Origin: Azolla caroliniana
Taxonomy: Eukaryota > Polypodiophyta
Direction of reading: 5' to 3'
Assembly: GCA_043228905.1 (NCBI GenBank)
Contig: JBHGNT010000022.1
Location: forward strand, 2,356,001 to 2,420,000
Length of the DNA: 64,000 nucleotides
In this document: piece after piece, positions 35,201 to 46,907 of the stretch
How positions within the stretch are numbered: position 1 is the stretch's first letter
How the letters are laid out: each line of letters begins with the position of its first letter
Made by a program: the position numbers and the translations under genes
The notes under the pieces: model-generated
What the model was told of the DNA's origin: nothing
The model's input: only the letters and a program-made list of their open reading frames with translations
Database searches by the model: none

Positions 35201-38081
35201 TTACCGGTCGGGGCTTGTCTGCTGTGCCGAGGTCCACCTCCTCGAGTTGGGATGCTTTTACCCTCTGGGATATCGTCATTTCCCTCTCTAGGGATTCCTG
35301 CGCTTGTCGCAGTTTCCGGATCGCCGCTTGGTCCGGTTCTTCCGGCGTCGTAATGTACGGTTCTACTGCCGCCGTGATATCCACCTCAAATAGTGGGACG
35401 ATTCGTGGGTGTTCCTCGAGGTACCGCTCGACTTCCTCGTCCGGTAATCCCTCCAACATGTTAATGCTTTCCGCATACAATGGAGTTGCTTCCTTACTGG
35501 TGATCACCCGTGGTTGCGTCGTTACTCGTACCTTTGTTTTCCCTCGCCGGAATGTGATCATGTTCTTTTGCCAGTTCTGCTTGATATGCGCCGTTCGCAG
35601 CCATGGTCGTCCTAGCAGTAGGGGGTACGCGCCTTGTACATTCAGCTGCAGCACCACGGCCGATATCCGGAATACGTGGCCTCCGATCGTTACTTCCAAA
35701 TCCCGGATAAGCCCGGTCGGTCGGACTGAGCTGGTATCCACCATGCATAACCAGAAGGGGCATGGTTCCCATTCCCGGATGCCCAGGTTGTTGCATGTCT
35801 GTCAGCTGATGAAATTTACCTCGGAGCCTCCGTCAATAATCGTTCCAGCAATTTCCTTTCCTTTTACGATTGCCATGATTGTCGGGCTACTTGTATCGAC
35901 CACAGCTGGTCCTTCCTCCAGGTTGGAGAAGAATGCCGGTGCTGGTGTCGGTTTGCTCACAGATGCCTGTAAGTCTGCCGTAAACCGTGGCACCAACTAT
36001 AGTAGCCGTGCTAACGGCAGCACGATTTGACAGTCCTGTAGTGCTTGCCACGTCGGGTTTTCTCCTGGCTATAGGATTTCTTCGTCTTTTGGCATATTTT
36101 GGTCTCTTACTTCTGCCGCATTCTGTTCATTGGCCTCCTTGATCCATTGCGCCGCTTGTTTTTTGATTGCCTCCTGGGCTTCCCACTCGGCGGTCTTTCC
36201 CTTTGACCGGGTTGTGACCTGCTGTACTTCTGTTATTTCGGCTGTAACCATGTTGACTGTCGACTGCTTGTCCTTGGTTTTGATTGGGCATTGGTTACTA
36301 TAATGGCCCTCCTTACGGCAGTAATAACAGTACACCTTGTGACTGTTGCTCGTTTCTCCTTTGTCCCCGGTTTGGAGGCTGGGTATACTTCGGCGGTCGT
36401 CTTCGGTTTTTCGGTTATCCGGTACCGATACCGGGTTATCATTCCTTGCTGCCTCCCGACGTTCCTCTCTTCGGAAAAATCCACGCTTCTGATTCCGTCG
36501 GAAATTTCGGTTCCCTTGTCGCCTCTCTTCTCTGCGTCGTTCGTATTCCGGGGATTCATCTCGGTCGTACCGGTCCCGGGGGTAGCTATCTCTGCGTTTC
36601 TCCTCTCGGTCATAGTTATCACATCTTCTATCAGCGTATCTGTTACCGCGTTCGCGTTGGTAGCGGTCGTCTCTCCATAATCGATCCTCATCCGGGTTCT
36701 GATTGCGCGGTTCTATGTGTCGAACCGGTGCTGCCTGCCGATTTAACAGGTTATATTCGCATCGGTCCGTTGTATGGGCTCGAGAGTTGCAGATCATACA
36801 TTGTGTCCGCAGGGTGCAGTCTACCGTTGAGTGGCCCAAATTTAGGCATGTTGTGCATTGTAAGGCCTGTCGGAACCTCAGGTCTTCCTCCTTCGGGAGT
36901 GCCCGGTGTAACATCCCCATCGACAAGAAGGAGCTAGTCTTGTCCATTTCTAAGACCTGATCAATAACTTGGTCCATTGTGCTGGTGCGGAAATCAAGGA
37001 CTCCGCACATTGTTCGAAGTGGCTCTTTCAGCGCGGCCAAAAAGACTGCTTTGGCTTCGTCTTCGGGTGGTGCTCTCGTCAGTTGGCTGTGCAGGGTCTG
37101 AAACTGAATGATGAATTGTGGCACAGTCTCGTTCTCTTCCTGCCGGGTGGTGTAGAACTGCCCAACCAATTCCCTTTGCTCAACTTGTCTGTGAAAAAGC
37201 CTGAGGAATTTGGCCTTCAAGGCATCGAATGTGGCAAAGCTGCCCGGTAAGTGCTTTGCGTGCCATCGGGCCGCCGGTCCTTCTAAGGTCATGCCGAATT
37301 CGGCGACTTTGGATCGTTCGGCTTCGGGCTCCGTCAGTCTTTGGGAGACATGGTTGGCTTCCCATGTTTGGAGGAATGCGTACACGAGTGCCTCAGCGTC
37401 GGGATCATCCCGGTACTTTGGGTATGGGTACGGCATCGTATCGTCCAACTGACTCTCCTGCTTTCTCCGCTCTCTGTCCGCTGTTGGCGTTGGTGTGAGA
37501 ACCTTTGGTTCCTCCGCGGTTGGTGCCGGTATCCGCTCCTTCAGTTCCTCCGCGGGTGTTGCCAGTGTCCGGTCCTTTGGTTCCTCCGCGGTTGTTGTCG
37601 GTATCCGCTCCTTCGGTTCCTTCGTGGGTGTTGTCGGTATCCGGTCAGCCTCCCTCGGCGATTGCCGGTCACCAAACTCCAAGGTTATTTCTTCCTCTGG
37701 CTCCGGTGTTACTGAGTCTTCCGACCCCTCTTCCCCCGGGTCGTTTGGTGTGTCGTGGCTGCTTTTATACCGGGACACAACGCTTCCGTCGATTTCCGAC
37801 TCCGCCTCAAGTGTTGCGAATGCTTCCGAGTCCCCGTCGCCCCCGGCGAGCGTCTGTAGTATCGTTTCCGCCTCTTGCAGGCTTGTTATGCTACTGCCTT
37901 CGTCGGGGACTTGCAGAACCCGGAACTGCAGTGCTTCTTCTGCGACTCTCCAAAGAGTTCTGAAGAATGACTGATCTCGCCGGATCTCGTCGACGGCTTG
38001 CTGCAAGGCTTCCCGTCGTTGCTCTCGTTCGGTGTATCGTCTCCCTCGTTCGGTGATGTGGTCGTCGTTTGGTCTAGACAT
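32255..38081 (-). pseudogene. gag-protease-RT-RNase H-integrase polyprotein of Gypsy-A1
   Basis: Start ATG 38081 (MSRPNDDHITERGRR) was chosen over an in-frame Met inside the LTR. The first 671 codons are open: Pro/Glu/Thr linker, gag domain (about 37430-36960), knuckles CTTCLNLGHSTVDC and CMICNSRAHTTDRC, an Arg/Asp-rich segment, and a third knuckle CYYCRKEGHYSNQC. Next are the DGGS protease, RT (FLDDFAVYS at about 34570-34590), RNase H and D35E integrase, ending at 32255. Lesions are stops at 36069, 35999, 35802 and 34593 (each CAG or CGA in a sister copy) and a 10-bp deletion near 33660 that shifts frame between RNase H and integrase. RT and integrase domains are otherwise whole. Confidence 0.93.
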
Positions 38082-38133
38082 CCATCTCCCGGTTGTCCTC
38101 TGCACTTTGCAAGAATCGTGGTCGCCAAAATAG

Positions 38134-38522
38134 TGTTGTCTGCCTGGCCGGACTAGCCTCAACACAGGTGTCTATCCGACACTTCTCCAAAGGGGTGGTA
38201 AGGCTTGGATGCTAGGTTACACGCGTAAGATGATTACCGTAAGCACAGACGGTAAAACAATACAAAGATAAAGATAAACACGCAATAATTACTTTTGTAT
38301 TACTTCCGTAAAGCCTTTACAAATCATCGGATCCTTTTATAGGCATCCGGCAAGGTTACAATCGGTGCGCTTAGGCAACCGGCATCCGAATCGGTCCGGA
38401 TCCGGATCAGTACAACTGTACCGGATCCGTCCCTCCGAATAATAATTATACTATTATTTACTTCCTATTATCCGATCCGACTCCGCCTTCCCACTTGTGC
38501 TTGCTCTTCTGACCGGTCAACA
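38134..38522 (-). repeat. 5' LTR of Gypsy-A1
   Basis: 389 bp. The minus-strand sequence after it is CTATTTTGGCGACCACGATTC, the probable primer site, also found after the A2 LTR at 56442. Confidence 0.96.
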
Positions 38523-38527
38523 AGTCT

Positions 38528-39615
38528 ATTTGTCTTGATTTTAACATAGATCTTCCGGTCTCGAAGGGGTTCGATGCTATCCTAACCGTTGTCGATCAAT
38601 ATACGAAGATGGCACATTTTGTGCCGTGTACTAAAGCCATCACTAGCAAGGAAACCGCCGCCCTTGTTATGCGTGAGGTATTTCGGCATCATGGCCTCCC
38701 AGACAGTATCATCAATGACCGAGGACCACAATTTGTCTCCAAATTTTGGCAGCATCTCTTCAAGATGCTCAAGGTCTCCTGCAACCTCTCCTCCGGCTAC
38801 CATCCTCAGACCGACGGGCAGGCGGAACGAACAAACCAAACACTGGAGCAATATCTCTGATGTTTCCTGAGTTATCAACAGGACGATTGGGCCGAGATTC
38901 TCCACTTTGCGGAGTTTGCGTATAATAATGCTATTCACTCCTCGACTCGGGTCTCCCCATTTTTCGCTTATACCGGTTTCCATCCTCGCTGGTCGGTGAT
39001 CGACACCCCAGATCTACCTACCAACCCTCGTGCCGAGGATCATTTGGAGAGGCTACGCAAGATCCAAATGGATCTTTCTAATCACCTTCGTCATGCTCAA
39101 CACACACATAAGACTTATCTAGATCGTCATCAGATTCCCTCCTCTTTTGCCATCGGAGATCGAGTATGGCTCTTACGTCGTCACATCAAGACTACTCGAC
39201 CGTGCAACAAGTTGGATTATCGACGACTCGGTCCCTTCCGTATTATGGGTAAGATTAATGATGTCACATTCCGCCTTGATCTCCCTCCGCAACTTCAGAT
39301 ACATCCGGTTTTCCATTGTTCTCTTCTTGAACCGTATAAAGCAAACACCATTCCCGATCGTGTGACACCACCGCCGCCCCCGCTGGAGTTGGACGCCGGC
39401 CCAGAGTATGAAGTTGCTGCCATCCTCGATTCCAAACTTGTTCGCAACAACCTTTATTACTTGGTCGATTGGCTCGGTTATAGTCCGAGCAAACGTACTT
39501 AGGAACCCGTCGAGCATGTTGCCAATGCACAAGATCTTCTTGCTGATTTCCACCAAAAGTATCCGGACAAACCCGGTCCGCAATCAGCGCCGACTCGTTC
39601 CACTTGTCGTCTTTA
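38528..39615 (+). pseudogene. integrase core and chromodomain of Gypsy-B (second part)
   Basis: This is in frame with the part ending at 28485. The catalytic triad is Asp 38537, Asp 38717 and Glu 38825, with 35 residues between the last two. Stops are TGA 38858-38860 (probably CGA) and TAG 39500-39502 (probably TGG). The C-terminal domain has GDRVWLLRRHI and LGPFRI. The chromodomain, about 39405-39570, has YEVAAILDSK, YYLVDWLGY and EPVEHV. Chromodomains bind methylated histone tails and steer integration to heterochromatin (family knowledge). A purine tract, AAGGGGGAGATAG, ends at 39627. Confidence 0.93.
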
Positions 39616-39627
39616 AGGGGGAGATAG

Positions 39628-40071
39628 TGTCATGATATGGCAAGACTCGAACCCATGACCTTATGCTACATGGGTCGAGCTCTTACCATTATACTATGAA
39701 TTGTAATTTGTAGGATATTATTTTCATTTATGTTTTATCATAGAAAATTGATGTATATTCCAGATCTCTTTGGAACATTCTAGAAGCTTCAGGCTTATTC
39801 CTAAAAACACTATAAACGGAGGCACAAGGCATTGTCTTGAACCAAATTGGTTCAACACCAGTCTTAAGCCTCTTAGCCGCTTTGTACTTATCTTTTACAT
39901 AATATATTAGCTGCTGTCATCATCTCTCTCTCTCTCTCATTCTCGCTATCTCTCTCTCTCCTCTTCTCACTTCCTCTCTCGGGAGTCTTACGTAGTCCTG
40001 TCCCCTTAGTAGTAATAGTACTACTCTTCTTTAGTACTAATTCCATCTCTGTTTTAGTACTATTCCTAACA
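39628..40071 (+). repeat. 3' LTR of Gypsy-B (444 bp)
   Basis: TGTCATG to CCTAACA. TATAAA is at 39811, the 12-mer AAATTGGTTCAA at 39844-39855, and the palindrome TTGAACCAAATTGGTTCAA at about 39837-39855. The tRNA-like antisense block lies at about 39632-39703. Confidence 0.94.
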
Positions 40072-40076
40072 CGAGC

Positions 40077-43000
40077 CACACGATGGACCGGTGCGAATAT
40101 AACTTATTGAACCAGCAAGCACCACCAGTCCGGAAAATCGAGCCACGTAGCAGCCGTGACGAAGAAGACGAACGTTGGCGGCGAGAGGAGCGATATCGAT
40201 CGGCACTGGATGTCCAGTACAGCAATCGGCGAGAGGAGCGATATCGATCGGCACAGGATGTCCGGTACAGCAATCGGCGAGACAACTATGACCGGTACAA
40301 GAGATATGACGAGTACGGAGATTACAACGGACGGTACGAGCATTACAACCGGGATCACTCCCCTGGGTATCACCAACGACGGGAAGATTACGGGAGATAT
40401 GACGACCAACCCCGTCAAGGGTACCACAAAAAAAAGAAGTTTAATAAAAAACGACATTTCAAAAAAGGGAGCCACCCACGTGAACCGGAAAAAGGCCGAA
40501 TCCAGCAAAGCCAACCGGACCAAAGCCCCGCGGTTACCACGGGTACAGGAAACAATGCCGAATCCAGCAATGCCCGGAAAACATATTGCTATTATTGCCG
40601 GCAAGAAGGACATTATAGTAATCAATGTCCGGAAAAAAGCTATGACAAGCGACCGGCAGTAAACATGGTAGTCGCCGAAGTCGCAGACCTGCAGCAGGTT
40701 ACCACAAGGTCGAAGGGCAAGGCAACGGAATTAGAGACACAAGAGGCGATCCGGAAGTAGGCAACGGAATGGGTGAAAAAGACGAATGAGTGAAACGTAG
40801 CAGAACTTGCGCAACAAAAGGAGAACACCGAAGAGCTCGTCGGCGGAAGTCAGACCGAAAATGCGACATGGCAGGCATTGCAAGAGTGCCAAATCACGCT
40901 GCCATTAGGACGGCTCCTGCAACTAGTGCCCAGATTCACAGAAGGACTCAAGACAGGCATGACGGTAGGAGAAACACCACCGGCACCAACATTCTTCTCA
41001 AATCCGGAGGAGGGACCGGCGGTGGTAGACAAAAACAGTCCGACGATCACAGCCATCGTGAAGGGAAAGGAGTTACCCAGAACAGTAATAGATGGAGGAT
41101 CCGGCGTCAATGTGATTAGCCTCCGAACATGCACAACCTTGGGAATCGAAGAGTGGGAACCGTGCCCGTTCTGACTACGGATGGTGGATACAAACTCAGT
41201 ACGACCGACCGGCTTGATACGAGATTTGGAAGTAACAATCAGCGGCCACACATTTCGCATCTCGGCAGTAGTGCTACAATTACAGGCACAAGGAGCTACC
41301 CGCTATTGTTGGGGCGGCCATGGCTAAAAATGGCGCACATTAAACAAAACTGGAGAAAGAATATCATCACCTTCCGGCGAGGAAAAGCAAAAGTACGGGT
41401 ACCGACGCAACCACGGATGGGTACCGGGAAGGAACTAACACCCCTATATGCCGAATGTGTCAATATGTTGGACGGATTAGCAGACGAAGAGGTGTATCAA
41501 TACTTACAAAATAACCCGAAGATAGTACCCCTATTCGAAATTGACATAGTTGAAGCCGTATCACCATACATACTGCCACAGGACGGAGCCGACGAAGAAC
41601 CAAATAAAGAGGCGATCTGGAAGCTATGGCAAGCACAAGAAGCGTTGGAAAGAGAAATGGCCATATCACAACGGGTTAAAGCATCCCAACTAGAGGAGGT
41701 AAATCTAGGAACTATGGAAGAGGTGAGACCGGTGCTGATAGCCAAGGAAATGACTACGGAGAACAGGATGACGATGATTACACTTCTCAAGAAGTTTCGG
41801 GACGTGTTTGCCTGGTCCTACGAGGATATGTGAGGGCTCGATCATCAGCTATATCAGCATCAGATACATTTGAGCAAGAACGCCAAACAGGTAGCACAAC
41901 GACGGTACCGGATGAATCCGAACTACGCCACCAAAGTCAAGGAGGAAATGGACAAGTTGCTGAGGTTTGGCTTTATCCATCCCATAAAGAAATTTACATG
42001 GCTGAGCCCGATAGTAGTCGTACCAAAGACAAACGGCAAAATTAGAGTATGTGTTGACTACCGGAAGCTTAATGCGGTGACGGTAACGGATGCATTTCCA
42101 CTTCCATTTACGGATGGAGTTTTGGACGCAGTCGCCGGCCATGAGGTATACAATTTTTTAGACGGATTCAGCGGATACAACCAGATCCGGATGCACCCCG
42201 ATGACCAGGAGAAAACAACTTTCGTCACTGAATGGGGAGTGTTTGTTGCTGTGGTGATGATGTTCGGACTCAAAACGGCGCCGGCAACGTTCCAGAGGAT
42301 CATCATGGAAATATTCGGAAAAATTCATACCAGCGTTCATGAAGGTGTTCCTCGACGACTTCGCCATTTACAGCCGGGAAGGAGACCACCTTTAGCACCT
42401 CCGATTGTGTCTAGAAAAGTGTAGGGCTTACCGGCTAAGCCTGAATCCGGCGAAGTGTGTATTCGGCGTGTCCAACGGAGCGCTACTGGGGCACATTATG
42501 AGCAAGGAGGGCATCGCCGTGGACCCGGACAAAGTAAAAGCAATCCTGGAGGCACCGGCACCAGAAACGGCAAAGGCATCGAGCCGTTTCTTAGGCCAAA
42601 TCCGTTAGCATAGTCAAATGCTCCGGTATTTGGCGAACCTCGCTACACCACTGCATGTTGCGGTACACCGAACACCGTTCCAGTGGACCGACACCGAGGA
42701 CAAGGCATACCGGGCACTCAAAGTTCTATTGTCGCAAGCGCCGGTAGTGCAACCCCCGGATTGGGCGAATGAATTTCATGTGTTCGTGGATGCGTTTGAC
42801 ATTCCAATCGGGAGTGCATTGATGCAACTTACGGAGCCAAGATGGTACCGGCCTGTATATTACGCAAGCCTAAAGTTATCCCAAGCCGAACGAAATTATT
42901 CCACCATGGAAAGGGAAGCTTTAGGCATGATCTACAACGTAACAAAATTCAGGCACTATTTATTGGGAAGAAAGTTTTCCTTCCATGTAGATCACTCGGC

Positions 43001-43190
43001 ACTCCTCTACCTAGTGTCCAAAGCGTCACTTACCGGTAAGTTGGCCCGGTGGACTTTGCTATTACAGGAATTCGAATTCGAGATATTCCACCGACCCGGC
43101 ATACAGCATGCGGTAGTAGATTATTTAAGCCGGCTAGATTTCGGCGAAACCGGCGACGGAGTACCGGACGTGTTTTGGGTAAGGGTCTGA
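40077..43190 (+). pseudogene. gag (end)-protease-RT-RNase H of Gypsy-C, no integrase
   Basis: Resumes the second knuckle (HTMDRCEYNLLNQ). An Arg/Tyr-rich region follows, holding a 48-bp in-frame duplication (about 40185-40280). A third knuckle CYYCRQEGHYSNQC is near 40580-40625. The protease DGGS is near 41093. RT has KIRVCVDYRKLN and FLDDFA at 42348-42359. RNase H (DYLSRL) ends near 43135. Stops and frameshifts: 40758, 40789, 41172, about 41300, 41831, about 42330, 42422, 42606. After RNase H the frame closes at 43190 and no integrase follows. Confidence 0.88.
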
Positions 43191-43641
43191 CAGGACCGGA
43201 GAAAAATTAACCACACAACTAATTTTAAAAAAAAGAAAAAAGAAAAAAAAAGGAAAAAAAATGAAAAATGAAAAAGCGAATTAAAGAAATCATGGAAAGG
43301 AGTGGTGGAAATGGCCATGCAAACGAGGAGTAAAGAGGCACGTCGAAAAGGTACGAGGAGGCTATGAATAAGACATTAAACCACCGCCACATGGCACACA
43401 ATACTATTATAGTACACGACCTGCACATGCGGAGGCTCGAAAAAGGCGCCAAGATGCAGAGAGAAAACCCCCATGCATCGAGACCTTCTCCTTTCGCGAA
43501 CCAAGGAGAACAGACGTAGACAGACGCGTGAAGATCAATCGAAGAGAGCTCGCGCATAGAGAACCCCCTCACTCAGAGCTTTCTCTCTCACATTCTCCCC
43601 ACCATCAAACCTCGCCAACGCTCTAGGACCTTGATGCAGAG
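43191..43641 (+). other. pol-ORF3 spacer of Gypsy-C
   Basis: This non-coding stretch starts with an A-rich run (43226-43270). It takes the place of about 1.3 kb of integrase plus spacer found in the A family. No TATATAAG is present; ACTATTATAG near 43402 is the only weak candidate. Confidence 0.55.
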
Positions 43642-46406
43642 ATGGACTGCCAAACACTGTCTGAAGCCGCCATGAAATGGTACGGCAACACGGGCTGGAG
43701 GGTTTCTTGATGATCATGGAGGTAGTGCCACACAAGGAGGCCGAAAAGATTATCAAAGAAATCGACACAGAGGTGATCACGAAGTAGGCGATCCGTGCGT
43801 TAACAGGCCTTCTAGAGGGGGGCATCTACACGATCGACAATCCTACCTCCGAGCAGCTCATCAAATATTTCGGTAAGTATTCTCTTGCCAGCAAAGGCTA
43901 CAGGACACAGGGAAGACATGTTATTCGGCGAAATTGCCCGTATACTCCATGAGTTCGGCCACGTATACCCTCGACCCCCTGTTATGCCTCAGAACCGAGC
44001 AGGCTTGATTATCGCGACATACGAAGGGGTCAAGGTGGATTGGCCGGTGCTGATTGCCGACAGGTTGTGTACGGCTATTGATATCGTAAGAGGAAAGGAT
44101 GGCAAGGAAGGCTGGAAAATATGGCATGCGATGACGCAATGGCTCACCCTATTGGTGCCACCGGTCGAGCCCGTCCAGACCAAGAAGCGGGGAAGAGCAA
44201 TGGACGGCACCCCGAAACTTGCTTCGAAACAACAACAATTGTTGGCTTCCAAGGCCACTAAGGGAAAGACGGCCGACACAGAGAAGGCGGCAAAGGAGCG
44301 CGCCAGCTGAAAGCAGCCGACGGACACACACAAGGAGACACCGGCACAGCCCCTGAGGAGCCCACTCCACCAACCGGTGCAGCAAGAAACAGACACCCTA
44401 GCGGCAAGAATGAATGTCGGGACTCAAGCGGAGGAAATGGAGGAAGAACCCACAGAGCACCTCCAGCGGCGGCTGGTGAAGAGCACCGTTGAATCAGCCG
44501 GGAAGCGTTCGGACCCACAGAAGGATGGAACGCCCGCAACTCATACTGAGCATCCCACGCCAAGGGAGGCACCGGAACCGGTCACAGAAGTCCCTGCACA
44601 ACAGGCAGCACCCGCAAGCCCCGTAACTCAAGAGCACGTTATACAAAGGCCAACCTCCTCAGCCGGCCAAGAACAAGCAGACAAGGGGCGGCTAGCCCAA
44701 TCACACCCAGAGCCGGAACGGCAAAGTGGTTAGCAGGCAGAACCAGAAGTGCAGCTCGACGCAGTTATGCGCGATCGGCCACTGGCAAGTGAACCCATCA
44801 GCCAACCCGCCGTGCAGACGCAACAACATTGCACCGGCAGCCAATGGCTCCGGTGGGTAGGAGAACAAATTGTCGGAGTAGTCGGATGCATAGAGGCGGA
44901 AGAAAGAGCGCAAACAGAACGGTTGCTCGTCACAACCGATGAACTGGAGACGGCCCGGTCAAGGATCCGGTGCCTCAAACAAGACTTGGATCGGATTACC
45001 GAAGACATGGCCAAAATGGCCTTAACCGCAATGCAGATCCAAGCACCGGTGACTCCAGTGGATGTACACATGAATAAGACCCCGGAGACGGAAACTGTCC
45101 CGGAGAAAGATGTGGCGCAAGCCCAAGAGCTTGCGGAATTACGAGACGAACTTGCCGCACAAGAAGCATTACGAAGCCGTGAACGAGACTTGAAGAAGGC
45201 GGTCGAAGAAAACTTAAAGAAGACTGTTGAGAACCTCCGCCGGGCAGAGGAAAACCTGCCTAAAGGACATCACGCATACGACCGGCTAAAGGAGGAAAAA
45301 GAGAAATTGCTGCAGGAGAAAGACAAGCTGCGACGGATGGCGGAGACGGAAATCGAAAGGCTGAAGGAAGAACTCCGTCAACAGAAGGACCGGGAGGACC
45401 GCGCGCGCCAGCAGATCAACTAGAGGCTGAAGCAAAAGACCGATGATTTTGATCATCTACACCGGGACTACAAGCAGCTGGAGACGGAGTATAAGCAACA
45501 GTAGGAACGGATGGCCGAGCTTCGGCAAGAAGTTGATAGGGCCACAACGACACTCGCCGACGAATGAGCTGAGAGTTCCAAGCTATTGGAGGAAGCGGCG
45601 ATGGACCGGATGGAGCTCCACAAGCAGAACCATGAAGAAAAGGAAAGGGCGACAATGGTGTTATAGAGGTTACAAACAACCTATCAAAGTCAATTGTCGC
45701 GTTATAGGGAGCAGGAGGCGGACATGGTCTGAATCATCAAGCAATTGAAAGAGGCGTGACAAGCCGCAAAGAATAAATCACAGATGGGAACCGAACGGAT
45801 CCAGTGCATCCTCCAGTCATGGCTCACCAAGACCAAAAGCTTGATTGACAAGAGCTCTGTGCGATGGTGGACGAAATGGCGCAGAATACGACGGAACTCC
45901 AATTACTTAGGGCGGACGTCGAAAACCGGCAGAAGGAGGGTGACGACTGTTATACGCTGACATCGGAGGACTTCACCACCATAAGGGATGAGCTGGCCGA
46001 AGATTTCACAGCCTTGGCGGATGAACAATTGGTGCAGGTCCAGCAACTCGTAGCTCAACTAGACGATGATCGGCTGGAGGCCCAAATCCAGTTTGAGAGC
46101 TATGAGCGGTCCCGGCTCCGGTAAGAAAAAGCAAGGAAGGCAGCAACGGTCAACCTTAGTGATGAGGAACCGTCGCTGGTACAAGGACCAGACGGGGACC
46201 AGTCCGGGATCAGTCAGCCAACGACAACTCCGACGGAGGAGACAGTGAAGGAAACGCCGGTGCTAGAGCAACAAACGGAGCAGCAGCCCCAAACGGAGAA
46301 GGCACAAATAGAGCAGCCACCGTAGCAGCCACAGTAGCAACAGATTCTCGACGAGGCATTGGAAATTCCGGAGCAAAGCATTCTAGACATTCTAGACGAA
46401 GCATAA
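43642..46406 (+). pseudogene. third ORF homologue of Gypsy-C
   Basis: ATG at 43642 (TLSEAAMKW, compared with ALSEEARQW in A). The N-terminal domain is clearly related: GEIARILHEF, LIIATYEGVKVDW, QWLTLLVPPVEPVQTKKRGR. A Glu/Thr/Pro-rich linker follows, then a coiled coil (about 44870-45420 and onward). The end, SILDILDEA at about 46378-46403, matches SVLDILEEE in A. It is broken by frameshifts near 43700 and 43910 and by stops at about 43786, 44308, 44731, 45421, 45502 and others. Identity to A is moderate in the N-terminal domain and low elsewhere. Confidence 0.78.
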
Positions 46407-46460
46407 CAGGGCCGGATAATGGGTTCGACGTACAAGGTACTGTCCAACGGGCGTGCCATG

Positions 46461-46907
46461 TGTTACTCGACCGGCAAGAAGGCTTAAGGAGGTCTAAACC
46501 AGAGTGTGAAAGGAATAGTTTATTTGGGAACTGTTGTAATTAGTAGTCTTAAAATATATTAATATATGAGAAGATGTGGACGGATGAACTGGAATCGGTA
46601 TGCCGATCCGGATCCAGACTGATTCCGAAAAAGGTGCCTTTTGGCACCGTTTTCTACTTCGCACTGGAGACCTATATAAAGGCCCAGTTATAATGTAATC
46701 GACAGTGGATAATTAATAGAACTTATTACCTTAATCTTTCAATATTGATTACCATTCTGTACTCATTGTTATATCTTACGCGTGTTAATGATGTGTTGCT
46801 AAGTAATTGATTAAGGTCTAATTAAACGTTGAGCCGTAAGTCATCCTGCCGTAACACCCTTTGGTGAAGTGTCTTAAGTGGCTATTGTCCGGCCCCTAGG
46901 ATTAACA
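46461..46907 (+). repeat. 3' LTR of Gypsy-C (447 bp)
   Basis: TGTTACTCGA to GGATTAACA, followed by TTCCC. Compared with the 5' LTR it has about 28 substitutions and lacks 15 bp (GACACCCTGTGTTAG region). TATATAAA is at about 46673. Confidence 0.93.

Larger units (their letters stand above)
28486..38522 (-). mobile_element. Gypsy-A1, complete LTR retrotransposon (10,037 bp)
   Basis: Both LTRs are 389 bp with 8 substitutions between them by hand count (about 2%), and the target duplication AGTCT is perfect (28481-28485, 38523-38527). It is the reference copy of the A family: 5' LTR, gag, protease, RT, RNase H, integrase, spacer, ORF3, 3' LTR, all on the minus strand. It is the innermost and youngest layer of the nest. 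Confidence 0.97.
24385..40071 (+). mobile_element. Gypsy-B, chromovirus split by Gypsy-A1
   Basis: The LTRs are 24385-24836 and 39628-40071. The target duplication CGAGC (24380-24384 and 40072-40076) is perfect. Without A1 and its duplication the element is 5,645 bp, normal for a chromovirus. A C-terminal chromodomain and DSGA protease define the group. Hand-counted LTR divergence is about 4% (17 substitutions). Confidence 0.95.
22627..46907 (+). mobile_element. Gypsy-C, LTR retrotransposon split by Gypsy-B
   Basis: The LTRs are 22627-23088 and 46461-46907. The target duplication TTCCC (22622-22626 and 46908-46912) is perfect and joins D's RNase H frame when removed. Own length is about 8.6 kb. 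Gag, protease, RT, RNase H and the third ORF are homologous to the A family, but integrase is absent. The LTRs are unlike those of A. Hand-counted LTR divergence is about 6%, plus a 15-bp gap. Confidence 0.93.
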
